From Nocardia sienata NBRC 100364 (GTDB lineage Bacteria; Actinomycetota; Actinomycetes; Mycobacteriales; Mycobacteriaceae): a stretch of 64,000 bases of DNA. Below the pieces are notes generated by a model. It made no database searches, was not told the origin of the DNA, and saw nothing but the letters and a program-made list of their open reading frames with translations. Positions 53,741-62,276 of the stretch are shown one piece after another; positions within the stretch are counted from its first letter, which is position 1, and each line of letters opens with the position of its first letter. The DNA lies in NCBI RefSeq assembly GCF_001613205.1, contig NZ_BDBX01000042.1:1-64000 (forward strand), given 5' to 3'. The translations under genes and the position numbers were made by a program.

Positions 53741-54762
53741 CACCGGCACACCTCCGATTGCGAATCGCCACCGATCTGGGAGAACAGGCCCGGTGGCAGC
53801 AGCACACCCCACAGCGAGACGTCCAGATTGCAGATATAGGCATTGCCGTAGGCGCCGTAGCCGGTGAAGCGGGCCAGGCCGTTGAGCACATTCGGCAGCT
53901 CGACCGCGGCCTGGTCCAGCGCGGCGCCGTTGAACAGCAGCAGTTCCACCGCGGTGGTGGCCTGGTCCTGGGCGGAGGCGATATCGGGTTTGACCGAGCC
54001 GATCAGCGCGGTCAGCGAATCGGTGGAGTAGGCCACCTGATCCACCGAACTCTTCAGCGTCTCGCCCTCGGCGTACAGCGCGTCCATCAGGCCTCTCGTC
54101 TGGGTGATCAGTGTCTCCAACTCCTGGCTGCGATTGGCCAGACCGGCGATCACACTGCTGAGGTTGGTGATCACCGCGCCGAGGATCTCGTCGCGCTGCC
54201 CGAAGGTGTTCGCCAGTTCCGCCGCCTGGGTGATCAGGGCGCTCAACGAGACGCCGTCACCCTGGAGAGCCTGGATCAGGGTGTCCGACAGCGAATTGAC
54301 CTGGTCGGGCTGGAGCACGCTGAACAGCGGTTCGAATCCGGACAGCAGCGCCGACACATCGAAGGACGGCTCGGTGCGCTCCACCGGGATATGCGAACCC
54401 GCCGGTATCTCGGTGCCCTTCTCCTGGCCCGGCAGCAGCGCGATATAACGCTGACCGATCAGATTCTGGTACCGCACCAGCGCTTTCGTGGTATCGGTGA
54501 GCCGCTGCCGGGCCTCGATACGCAGGACCAGCCGGGCCTTGTAGTCGTCCTCGAACTCGAGCGAATCGACCCGGCCCACGCGCACCCCGGCCATGCGCAC
54601 ATCGTCGCCGACCCGCACTCCCATCACATCGGTGAAGGTGGCCGAATAGGTCTCGGTCTCCCCCGGCACCGACCGTTGCAGCGTGGACCAGATGGTGAAC
54701 GTCAGCACGATCGCGACCACGGCGAAGATACTGAAACCGGCAATTGTCCGCGCCAGGCGCAT
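53740..54762 (-). CDS. mceB: MCE family protein MceB
   Basis: A 340-residue subunit: N-terminal helix (about 8-28, FSIFAVVAIVLTFTIW), MCE domain (TDVMGVRVGDDVRMAGVRVG, NLIGQRYIALLPG) at 40-120, and the helical region with typical ELANTFGQRDEILGAVITN. C-terminal Cys in YICNLDVSLWG. The ATG at 54762 shares one base with the mceA stop; the long open frame upstream is the reverse-phase reading of mceA's Pro-rich part. Confidence 0.92.
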   Translation of the reverse strand: MRLARTIAGFSIFAVVAIVLTFTIWSTLQRSVPGETETYSATFTDVMGVRVGDDVRMAGVRVGRVDSLEFEDDYKARLVLRIEARQRLTDTTKALVRYQNLIGQRYIALLPGQEKGTEIPAGSHIPVERTEPSFDVSALLSGFEPLFSVLQPDQVNSLSDTLIQALQGDGVSLSALITQAAELANTFGQRDEILGAVITNLSSVIAGLANRSQELETLITQTRGLMDALYAEGETLKSSVDQVAYSTDSLTALIGSVKPDIASAQDQATTAVELLLFNGAALDQAAVELPNVLNGLARFTGYGAYGNAYICNLDVSLWGVLLPPGLFSQIGGDSQSEVCR

Positions 54763-56276
54763 CAGGCCTCCCCGTCGGAGTAGACATCGATCGTGCCGCC
54801 CGCGAGTATCGGCGTGAGCAGCAGCAGTTCGGCCGCGGTGGGTTGTCTGCCGAGCAGTGCGGCGACGGCGGCGTGACCGCGCAATTGCGCGATCGGTGCC
54901 CCGGCAGGAGCCGGTTGGCCGGGCACTGCCGGTTGGCCGGGCACTGCCGGTTGGCCGGGCACTGCCGGTTGGCCGGGCACTGCCGGCGCCGCCTCGGGCG
55001 CCGGCGCGGTCGGGGCAGAGGGGAACAGCGGCGCGGTGATCCCCGGGATGACGGGCAGACCGGGCAGTGCCGGGAGCCCGGGCAGCAGCGGCGCGGCCGG
55101 AGCCTGCGCCGGTATCCCCGGAATCCGCGGCGGCGGTTTCGGTCCCGCCCCTTCGACCCAGCCGGGCAGCAGCGTCGGCGGATACTCCTGCGGTGGCGCG
55201 ACCTGCGGCACCGAGGGACCGCCACAGCGTGGGCCGCTCATCTCGCCGTAGCGCGGGCAATCCTTCGCCGTGTACTGCTGGAACGGCGTGAAGGATACGT
55301 CCAGGCTCCAGCGCATCTGCCGCTGCGCGCCCCAGCCGAAGGCACCCGAGAGCTTCCCCAGGGCCGCGTTGAGGTTGGCCACCGCGGTCGGGATCGCCTC
55401 CGGGTCCTGCGCCAGCGACCCGAAGAGTCCGTCGAGGCCGGGCACCAGATCCTTGGCCGCGTCGGGATTGCGGGCGAACAGCTCGTTCACCGAATCCACC
55501 GCGCCGCCGGCATTGGCGAGCATGGTGATCAGGTTTTCCCGGCGTTCGGTGAGGGTGCGAGCGGTGGTCACCGATTCCGAGAGCACACCGACGAGTTCGG
55601 GCGCGGACTGGCTCAGCGCCGTGGTGGCCCGGCCCAGGTCACCGAGCAGCTCACCGACCCCCTCGATATGCCGGACCTCGGTCACCCATTTGTCCAGCCG
55701 CTCGATCGTGGATCCGGGCGCCCGGGCACCGGGATCCAGCGCTTCGGAGAAGGTCGCCAGGACCCGGCCGAGCTTCTCCGGCTGAATATTGTCCAGCACG
55801 TTCCGCAGTACGGTGAGCGTCGTCTGCAGCTGCACCGTTCCGTCGCTGGTGTCCTCGGGGATCTGCGCGCCCGCGGCCAACCGGCCGGGCGCGGCACCGT
55901 TGTCCACGAGTTCGATTCCGGTCACGCCGAACAGGTTGTTCGGGATCACCCGGGCGGTGACGGTATCGGGAATGGTCGGCGCGATCCGGGGGTCGAGATC
56001 GATCCGGACCTGCTGTCGTTGCCCGGCGGCCACCACATCCACGTCGGTCACCGCGCCCACCACCATGCCGCGGAACTTCACGTCCGCGCGCTCGGGCAAC
56101 CCGTCACCGGTGCTGGTGAGCACCGCCTCGACCGGCACCCGGTCCTCGAACCGGCCGGTGTAGCGCAGACCGAGCAGACCCAGTAGCACCGCCACCAGCG
56201 TGATCATCGCCAGACCGGCCGCTGTCATATGCCACGGGCGCGGCCCGCGACCGCTGTGATCGACGAACATCGCCAC
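54762..56276 (-). CDS. mceA: MCE family protein MceA
   Basis: A 504-residue subunit, the longest here. Helix at about 18-40, MCE domain (ERADVKFRGMVVGAVTDVDV, NNLFGVTGIELVD) at 45-130, the helical region, then from about residue 350 a Pro/Ala-rich tail with four exact hexapeptide repeats (GQPAVP type) and a short hydrophobic end. The GTG at 56276 directly follows the yrbEB stop; an inner ATG at 56270 is an alternative. Shared-base or 4-base overlaps run through the whole mce block, so the genes are tightly coupled. Confidence 0.92.
   Translation of the reverse strand: MAMFVDHSGRGPRPWHMTAAGLAMITLVAVLLGLLGLRYTGRFEDRVPVEAVLTSTGDGLPERADVKFRGMVVGAVTDVDVVAAGQRQQVRIDLDPRIAPTIPDTVTARVIPNNLFGVTGIELVDNGAAPGRLAAGAQIPEDTSDGTVQLQTTLTVLRNVLDNIQPEKLGRVLATFSEALDPGARAPGSTIERLDKWVTEVRHIEGVGELLGDLGRATTALSQSAPELVGVLSESVTTARTLTERRENLITMLANAGGAVDSVNELFARNPDAAKDLVPGLDGLFGSLAQDPEAIPTAVANLNAALGKLSGAFGWGAQRQMRWSLDVSFTPFQQYTAKDCPRYGEMSGPRCGGPSVPQVAPPQEYPPTLLPGWVEGAGPKPPPRIPGIPAQAPAAPLLPGLPALPGLPVIPGITAPLFPSAPTAPAPEAAPAVPGQPAVPGQPAVPGQPAVPGQPAPAGAPIAQLRGHAAVAALLGRQPTAAELLLLTPILAGGTIDVYSDGEA
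54913..54984. repeat. Four perfect 18-bp tandem repeats inside mceA
   Basis: The 18-base unit (GGTTGGCCGGGCACTGCC on the plus strand) is repeated four times without a mismatch, encoding a six-residue Pro/Gln/Gly motif in the MceA tail. Perfect identity at all codons means recent expansion by slippage, so copy number probably varies between strains. Confidence 0.92.
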
Positions 56277-57140
56277 CTACCCAGAAATCCGGAAGCCGGG
56301 GTCGATACCCCAGATGGCCAAGGTCAGGAACAGATTCGCGAACACCATCACGACGATCACCATCTTGATCGCCTGCCCGGCCGCCACCCCCACGCCCTCG
56401 GGCCCGCCGGTGGCGAAGAATCCGTAGTAACACTGGATATAGGTCGCCAGCAGCACGAACACCACGACCTTGAGCAGGGAGAAGAAAAGGTCCGGGCCCA
56501 GGAGGAACTGGAAGAAGTAGTGGTCGTAGGTACCCGCCGAGGTACCGCCCAGCAGCAGCACCGATAGTTTCGTGGCCAGATACGCGACCGCCAGTCCCAC
56601 GCTGTACAGCGGGATGATGGTGACGGTGGCCGCGATCATCCGGGTGCTCACCAGATACGGCAGCGGCCGGATGGCGATGGATTCCAGCGCGTCGATCTCC
56701 TCGGCGATCCGCATGGACCCCAGTTGCGCGGTGAACCGGCAGCCAGCCTGGATCGCGAACGCGAGGGTGGCAAGAATCGGCGCTAACTCCCGGGTGGTCG
56801 CGAAGCCGGAGATGGCTCCGGTGAGCGGGCCCATGGTCAGCAGGTTCAGCGCGCTGAAAGCCTCCATGCCCACGGTGATCCCGCCGAAACCGCACAGGAT
56901 GATCACCACACCGACGGTTCCGCCACCCACGACGAGCGATCCGTTGCCCCAGCCCACATCGGCGGTCAGTCGCAGCACTTCCTTGCGATAGTGCTTCAGC
57001 ACGAACGGGATCGCGATCAGCGCCTGGACGAAGGTGATGCCCTGGTGACCGAGACGGCGGTTGGCGGCGATGGGCACCGACGCAGCCGAGGCCACCAGCC
57101 GGACCGGTTTGAGCGCCGGTGGCGTGTACGGAGTGCCCAC
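56277..57140 (-). CDS. yrbEB: Mce permease YrbEB (MlaE family)
   Basis: A 287-residue integral membrane permease with about six helices. The family hallmark, a cytoplasmic coupling motif for the ATPase, is RIAEEIDALESIAIRPLPYL near residues 150-170; GLAVAYLATKL and YYGFFATGGPEGVGVA follow. It forms the channel with YrbEA. GTG start at 57140, one base after yrbEA stop. The MceG-like ATPase is not in the window, as is usual, since it is encoded elsewhere. Confidence 0.93.
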   Translation of the reverse strand: MGTPYTPPALKPVRLVASAASVPIAANRRLGHQGITFVQALIAIPFVLKHYRKEVLRLTADVGWGNGSLVVGGGTVGVVIILCGFGGITVGMEAFSALNLLTMGPLTGAISGFATTRELAPILATLAFAIQAGCRFTAQLGSMRIAEEIDALESIAIRPLPYLVSTRMIAATVTIIPLYSVGLAVAYLATKLSVLLLGGTSAGTYDHYFFQFLLGPDLFFSLLKVVVFVLLATYIQCYYGFFATGGPEGVGVAAGQAIKMVIVVMVFANLFLTLAIWGIDPGFRISG

Positions 57141-57141
57141 C

Positions 57142-58001
57142 TCAGATCACCTTCGTCGGGAAGACGGTGTTGTACACCTGCGTGATGATGATGTTGGTGG
57201 CGAACAGCATCAGCGCAGAGGAGACGACCGCCGAGTTCACCGCGTCGGCCACGCCTCCGGGCCCGCCCTTGGCGTGCAAGCCGATATCACAGGCGATGAT
57301 CGCGGTCAGCACTCCGAAGATCGCCGATTTCACCAGCGCCACCGCCATATCGTTGGCCACGGCGAACGAGGCGAACGAGCCGATGAACGAGCCCGGTGTC
57401 CCCGACTGCGCGTAGACGTTGAACATGTAGGCCGTCGCGAAACCGACGAACACGATGAACCCGCACAGCAGCATGCTCACCACCACGGCCGCCACCAGCC
57501 GCGGCGCCACGAGTCTGCGGACGGGGTTGACCCCCATCACCATCATGGCGTCGATCTCCTCCCGGATGGTCCGGGAACCGAGATCGGCGCAGATGGCCGA
57601 ACCCACCGCGCCCGCGATCATGAGCGAGGTGACCAGCGGCGCGCCCTGACGGATGATGCCCAGGCCGGCCACGGCGCGATGAACGTGGTGGCGCCGACCT
57701 GATTCACCAGCGCGCCGATCTGGATCGAAACCACGACCGCGATGGGCATGGCGACGAAGATGGTGGGCGCGGCGGACACATTGGCCATGAACGCGCACTG
57801 TTTGGCGAACTCCTCGAACGGGAAGCGTCGCGCCAGCACCGCTTTCACGGTCTCCACCACGGCTTCCCGGCCCAGAGTCACCTGCCGGCCCAGGGTTTCC
57901 AGAGAACGCTGTGGATGCCGCTGCCATAGCCCTTTGAGATCGTCTACCGCCTGCTCCAGGTCGGTGCGCTGCGCCGGTTTCTCCGGTCCGGTGGTCACCA
58001 T
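57142..58001 (-). pseudogene. yrbEA: Mce permease YrbEA, interrupted by a one-base frameshift
   Basis: The first part (from the ATG at 58001) reads a normal YrbEA N-terminus up to GALVNQVGATTFIA. After about 57675 the family sequence continues only in the next phase (AVAGLGIIRQGAPLVTSLMI through REEIDAMMVMGVNPVRR to the stop at 57142). The total length, 860 bases, is one short of a multiple of three. One missing G/C at about 57674-57676, in a GCGCC context, explains it and would restore 286 residues. As written, translation ends at 57618, before the EExDAMxxMG motif. It is either a real mutation disabling the importer or a sequence error. Confidence 0.88.
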
Positions 58002-58210
58002 GGCAGTTCCAGGCCGGTCGTATCGAGGTCGCCGGTCAGGTACCGCTGCAACAGCACGAACCCGGCGCCCACCACCGCGATTGCGGCGGCGAGGACACAC
58101 AGCAGGGCGAGCCAGAGACCGAAACGCAGAATCGGGTTCACCTTCGTCCGCCCACCGAGGATCTTGACGACGATCACCAGGATGTCGATGAGCCATACCA
58201 GCGCCATCAT
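57995..58210 (-). CDS. Small membrane protein preceding yrbEA
   Basis: A 71-residue protein, MMALVWLIDILVIVVKILGG, with two hydrophobic segments (about 3-17 and 25-52) and a short polar end. Its ATG at 58210 shares one base with the stop of the preceding small gene, and its stop overlaps the yrbEA start region. Translationally coupled head gene of the mce operon; no family recognised. Confidence 0.72.
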   Translation of the reverse strand: MMALVWLIDILVIVVKILGGRTKVNPILRFGLWLALLCVLAAAIAVVGAGFVLLQRYLTGDLDTTGLELPW

Positions 58211-58434
58211 CAGGTCATCGTCACGTTCGCGAAGGTGAGCACGGGCCAGCACACGATGGAGCCGAGGAACGAGATGATCACGTCCAGACCGTGCATCTCA
58301 CGCAGATGCGATGTGTGCGTGAGCGTCCAGACGATCCCGATCAACCCGTAGGGAATGCCGAGGATGATGAAGGTCCCGAGAAACTCGGACACCTTCATCT
58401 CGTAGCTGAACAATCGATCCAGCCGCTTGAGCAT
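58210..58434 (-). CDS. Small membrane protein, first gene of the mce operon
   Basis: A 74-residue protein, MLKRLDRLFSYEMKVSEFLG then two membrane helices (about 20-38 and 50-68). The ATG at 58434 follows GGAAGGAA. An in-frame extension to 58572 has no ribosome site and no protein character. Together with the next small gene it forms a pair ahead of yrbEA; function unknown, possibly accessory to the permease. Confidence 0.75.
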   Translation of the reverse strand: MLKRLDRLFSYEMKVSEFLGTFIILGIPYGLIGIVWTLTHTSHLREMHGLDVIISFLGSIVCWPVLTFANVTMT

Positions 58435-58710
58435 AGTGCGTTCCTTCCTTGACCGGCCGCTTACGCACCCTCCCCGCGGGGGAACGTCTGAGACGGTCGG
58501 GTCGGAGCAGTATGTTACGCACCATTCCTGTCTCGACGGAAGGTTTTGGAGAAGATTCCCGGTCCGCAACAACCGCTGAATACCTGTTCCTCAGGCATTT
58601 CACATCATGACGAGAGAGGCATAAGTTAGCGACTGTTCATTGATACCATCTGACTGTCGGAAGAATCTGGAGTAACTTAGACCACACCGAACCCCTGTGG
58701 AAGGACGCTC
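58435..58710. promoter_or_regulatory. Divergent mce / MpaB promoter region
   Basis: A notably AT-rich 276-base spacer. TAAGTTA (58622-58628) and its complement TAACTTA (58673-58679) form a wide dyad 44 bases apart, and CCTG...CAGG occurs near 58578-58592. This is where regulation of the whole mce operon must act; no sequence resembling the CCCGGTGA cluster motif was found here. Confidence 0.5.
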
Positions 58711-59643
58711 ATGACCGCCGCCGCACACTCCTGGCAAACCGGCGCTGCCCCCGATTCGCAGCCCGCCGATCGGCCACGGCTGACCACCGAGCAGACACGT
58801 ATCCGGATAAGCGCCATCCACCGCCCCTTCACCAAGCGCCCCCTGAAACTCACCGACGCCCTGGACTTCTGGCAGTTCGCCGGTGCCGCCGCGAACGTCA
58901 TCATGCAGATGGCCCGTCCCGGAGTCGGCTACGGCGTCGCCGAGAGCAAGGTGGAATCGGGTTCACTGATGAAGCGGCCGTGGAAACGCGCCCGCACCAC
59001 CACCCAGTACCTGGCCGTGGCCATCCTCGGCGACGAAGAAGAGAAGAAGGCCTTCCGGGAAGCGGTGAACGGCGCCCACCGCCAGGTACGATCCGAACCC
59101 GGCGCTCCGGTCGAGTACAACGCCTTCGACCGTGAACTACAGCTCTGGGTGGCGGCCTGCCTCTACATCGGCTTCGAGGACACCTACCAGCTGCTCGCCG
59201 GCCGGATGAGCCCCGAACAGAACGAGGCCTTCTACCGGTCCTCGTCCTCCCTCGGCACCACGCTCCAGGTCACCGAGGATATGTGGCCGGCCACCCGCGC
59301 CGAGTTCGACGAATATTGGAACACCGCCTGCGAAGAGGCGGTGCTCGACGATTTCGTCCGTTCCTACCTCGACGATCTACTGAATCTGCGCATGATCCAC
59401 TGGTATCTGCGCATTCCTTTCCGCGGCCTGCTGAGGTTCCTCACCATCGGTTTCCTGAGCCCGTACTTCCGCGAGCAGATGCGCGTGGAATGGACCGACG
59501 CCGACCAGCGCCGGTTCGAGAGCCTTTTTCTTTTCGTCGGTTTCGTGAACCGTTTCATCCCGCGATTCCTGCGCCACGGCGGCAGCCATGCCCTGATGGC
59601 CGACGTCCGTCACCGCATCGAGAAGCAGAAGAACCTCATCTGA
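58711..59643 (+). CDS. Oxygenase MpaB family protein (DUF2236)
   Basis: A 310-residue mostly helical protein of the MpaB/latex-clearing-protein-related family. Typical parts are MQMARPGVGYGVAESKVESG near residue 65, RTTTQYLAVAILG, and a conserved acidic-aromatic helix (ELQLWVAACLYIGFEDTY) near 145. Members are putative heme-dependent oxygenases acting on hydrophobic molecules. Divergent from the mce operon, which supports a lipid-related role. Start at the ATG at 58711, with AGGA upstream. Confidence 0.85.
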   Translation: MTAAAHSWQTGAAPDSQPADRPRLTTEQTRIRISAIHRPFTKRPLKLTDALDFWQFAGAAANVIMQMARPGVGYGVAESKVESGSLMKRPWKRARTTTQYLAVAILGDEEEKKAFREAVNGAHRQVRSEPGAPVEYNAFDRELQLWVAACLYIGFEDTYQLLAGRMSPEQNEAFYRSSSSLGTTLQVTEDMWPATRAEFDEYWNTACEEAVLDDFVRSYLDDLLNLRMIHWYLRIPFRGLLRFLTIGFLSPYFREQMRVEWTDADQRRFESLFLFVGFVNRFIPRFLRHGGSHALMADVRHRIEKQKNLI

Positions 59644-60000
59644 CCCACTTGCGGTTTCTGGCTGCGATTTCGCGAACGCGACTTTCTCGTCGGCATCGGC
59701 ATCCCTCCCGACTCCTGCCCACCACCAGGCCCGATGGCCAGCCGTCCTTTTGACCAGAGCCCGCTATACGGTGTCCGGGAGCCGAACCGGGCGGAGTCGA
59801 ATTCGCCCCTGGAACCGGCCGGGCGATAAGCGGGCGAGTCGCTGGAATCGATTCACACGGCGGCGTTGGACAATCGCAGGGGCCGGAACCTCCTCACCCG
59901 TCGGAGACGGAACGGACGGCACCCGGCGTTCGATGCACGATTCGCGGATCCGGAGTCGGACGATTTCGCGCGCGAGCGCGGCGCAGGAGGTGATCGCGGT
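59644..60000. other. Spacer before the ABC importer, with a LacI-type operator candidate and a strong ribosome site
   Basis: A 357-base region without a gene. GAATCGATTC (59845-59854) is a perfect ten-base palindrome with a central CG in the context GGAATCGATTCAC, as in LacI-family operators of sugar-uptake operons. At 59985-59995 AGGAGGTGATC is a perfect 11-base match to the 16S rRNA 3' end, ahead of the GTG at 60001. Confidence 0.6.
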
Positions 60001-61326
60001 GTGAATGGGCCAGGCATGCCTTTCGGACGGCGGGGATTTCTACGCGCTACCGGTGGCATCGGCGCTTTGCTGGCGGCTCCGGCACTGGCCGGGTGCGGCG
60101 ACGACGACGACGACGCGCTGACGTTCTTCTTCCAGGCCAACCCCGCCGAAGCCGACGGACGGCAACGCGTGATCGACGAATTCACCCGCAGGTATCCGGA
60201 TATCCGAGTGCGCGCCCTGCTGTCCGGACCCGATCCGATGCAGCAGATGCTGACCTTCTGCGCGGGCGGCAAATGTCCCGATGTGCTGATGGCGTGGGAA
60301 CAGACCTATGCCGGTCTCGCCGACCGTGGCGTGCTACTGGATCTGAACACCATGCTCGACCGCGACCCGGCCTTCGCCGCCGACCTGCCGGAAGGCGGTA
60401 CCGAGGCGCTGTACGACACCTTCACATTCGAAGGCGGGCAGTACGCGCTCCCGGAACAGTGGTCGGGGAATTTCCTGTTCTACAACAGGACATTGTTCGA
60501 CGAGGCGGGACTGCGACCACCCGGCCGGTGGGAAGATGCGTGGAGCTTCTCCGAATTCCTCGATATAGGCCGCGCGCTCACCGAGCGAGATCGGTCCGGC
60601 GAGGTGCGGCAGTGGGGATTCGTCGATACCTGGGTGCCGTACTATTCGGCCGGTCTGTTCGCCGTCAACAACGGCGCCGCGTGGGCGAGCCCGCGGACTC
60701 TTCCCGATCGCTGCGACTTCTCCACCGCTGCCTTCATCGAAGGCGTCCAGTTCTACGCGGACCTGGCCAACAGGTATCGGGTGGCGCCGAGCCCGGCGGA
60801 GCAGCAGTCGATCTCGGCCATGGATCTGTTCACACAGGGCAAAGCCGCGCTGGCGATGGGCGGGCACTGGCGTTACCAGACCTTCGCCGCGGCCGACGAC
60901 CTGGATTTCGATGTCACGGCCCTGCCGGCCGGCCGGCCGCTCAGCGGTGCGCGCTCGAATATCGGCACCACGGGCCTCGCCATATCCGCCGGCAGCCGCC
61001 GGAAAGAGCAGGCGTGGGAGTTCCTGAAGTTCGCGGCCGGGCCGGTCGGCCAGGCGGTTGTCGCGCAGACCGGTCTTTTCGTGCCTGCCCGCGGTTCCGC
61101 GGTACGATCCGCCGGGTTCGCGGCCGCGCACAGCGATATCCATAACCTGGACATCCTCGTCGACGGACCGGCGCATTCCGCTCCGCTGCCGGTCACGGCG
61201 CAGTGGCCGCGCATCGAAGCGCTGATGGACCGGTACATCGGCCCCGTGCTCCGCGGCGCCGCCCCCGCGACCTCGCTGGCGGACCATCTCGCTCCGGAAG
61301 CCGATGAGGTGCTGCGCAACCGATGA
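60001..61326 (+). CDS. ABC transporter substrate-binding lipoprotein, carbohydrate type
   Basis: A 441-residue extracellular binding protein. The N-terminus has a twin-arginine signal with lipobox: GRRGFLRATGGIGALLAAPA then LAGC, lipidation Cys near residue 36, followed by an Asp run. The mature part has the family-1 pattern (FTRRYPDIRVRALL, LMAWEQTYAGLADRG, FYNRTLFDEAG, FLKFAAGPVGQAVVAQTG). Likely ligands are sugars or glycerophosphodiesters. GTG start fixed by a perfect Shine-Dalgarno. Overlaps the next gene by four bases. Confidence 0.92.
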   Translation: MNGPGMPFGRRGFLRATGGIGALLAAPALAGCGDDDDDALTFFFQANPAEADGRQRVIDEFTRRYPDIRVRALLSGPDPMQQMLTFCAGGKCPDVLMAWEQTYAGLADRGVLLDLNTMLDRDPAFAADLPEGGTEALYDTFTFEGGQYALPEQWSGNFLFYNRTLFDEAGLRPPGRWEDAWSFSEFLDIGRALTERDRSGEVRQWGFVDTWVPYYSAGLFAVNNGAAWASPRTLPDRCDFSTAAFIEGVQFYADLANRYRVAPSPAEQQSISAMDLFTQGKAALAMGGHWRYQTFAAADDLDFDVTALPAGRPLSGARSNIGTTGLAISAGSRRKEQAWEFLKFAAGPVGQAVVAQTGLFVPARGSAVRSAGFAAAHSDIHNLDILVDGPAHSAPLPVTAQWPRIEALMDRYIGPVLRGAAPATSLADHLAPEADEVLRNR

Positions 61327-62276
61327 CCACCACCGACGATATCGCGCCCGGGAAACCGGCGCCGCCGGTTGCCGCCACCGGAGGGCGACGCTCGGAGCCG
61401 GCGAAGCGGCAGGCCCGGGCGGCACGGCTGTTCATCGCCCCGAACCTCCTGGCGGTCGCGGTGTTTCTGGTCTTCCCACTCGGCTTTTCGCTCTATTTGA
61501 GCTTTCACGAGTGGGATATGTTCGGGCCGCCGCGATTCACCGGGCTGCGGAATTTCCGCGAATTGCTCACCGCGGATCCGCTCTTCGTCATCGCGTTGCG
61601 GAACACGATCGTCTACACCCTCGGGACACTGATCCCCACCGTGTCGATAAGCCTCGTCGTCGCCGGGGCCCTGAACCGGGGGGTCAGGGGAACCGGCTTC
61701 TTCCGGACGATCATGTTCCTGCCCCTGGCGATATCGAGCGTGGTGATGGCGGTGATCTGGCGTTTCGTATTCGACACGAACAACGGGCTGCTCAATACGA
61801 TGCTCGGCCGGATCGGCATCGGCCCCGTCCCCTGGCTGGTCGAACCGCGATGGGCGATGGTCTCGGTATGCCTGGTCAGCGTGTGGAAGAGCATCCCGTT
61901 CGCCACCGTCGTGCTGCTCGCCGCGATGCAGGGCGTCCCGCAGGACCTGTACGAGGCGGCGAAGATCGACGGAGCCGGCGCGATCCGGCGATTCGTATCG
62001 ATCACTGTGCCCCTGATCCGGGGCGCGCTCTCGTTCGTCCTCGTCGTGTCGATCATCGACTCGGTACAGGCCTTCGACCAGATCTATGTGCTCACCGGCG
62101 GCAACGGCGGCCCGGAAACGGGAACCTACGTCTTCGGCATCATGATCTTCCAGAACGCCTTCGCGTTCGGTGAAGCCGGCTATGCGTCGGCCATCGCCTG
62201 GCTGATCTCCCTGGCCCTGTTGGCGCTGACCGTCGCGCAATTGTGGTTCGCCCGCATGAACTCGGCGGAGCGGTGA
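61323..62276 (+). CDS. ABC sugar permease, MalF/UgpA type
   Basis: A 317-residue inner-membrane permease with six helices after a Pro-rich cytoplasmic N-terminus. The EAA loop that contacts the ATPase is YEAAKIDGAGAIRRFVSITV near residue 220, and the FIAPNLLAVAVFLVFPLGFS first helix is typical. It pairs with the next gene; the start overlaps the binding-protein stop (ATGA). Confidence 0.92.
   Translation: MTTTDDIAPGKPAPPVAATGGRRSEPAKRQARAARLFIAPNLLAVAVFLVFPLGFSLYLSFHEWDMFGPPRFTGLRNFRELLTADPLFVIALRNTIVYTLGTLIPTVSISLVVAGALNRGVRGTGFFRTIMFLPLAISSVVMAVIWRFVFDTNNGLLNTMLGRIGIGPVPWLVEPRWAMVSVCLVSVWKSIPFATVVLLAAMQGVPQDLYEAAKIDGAGAIRRFVSITVPLIRGALSFVLVVSIIDSVQAFDQIYVLTGGNGGPETGTYVFGIMIFQNAFAFGEAGYASAIAWLISLALLALTVAQLWFARMNSAER

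Noticed and set aside
54913..54984. CRISPR-like regular repeats
   Set aside because: The units are contiguous without spacers and in frame within mceA, so this is a coding tandem repeat.
58622..58679. TAAGTTA/TAACTTA dyad as a terminator
   Set aside because: Arms are only seven bases and 44 bases apart in AT-rich DNA between divergent genes, so a protein-binding role is more plausible than a hairpin.
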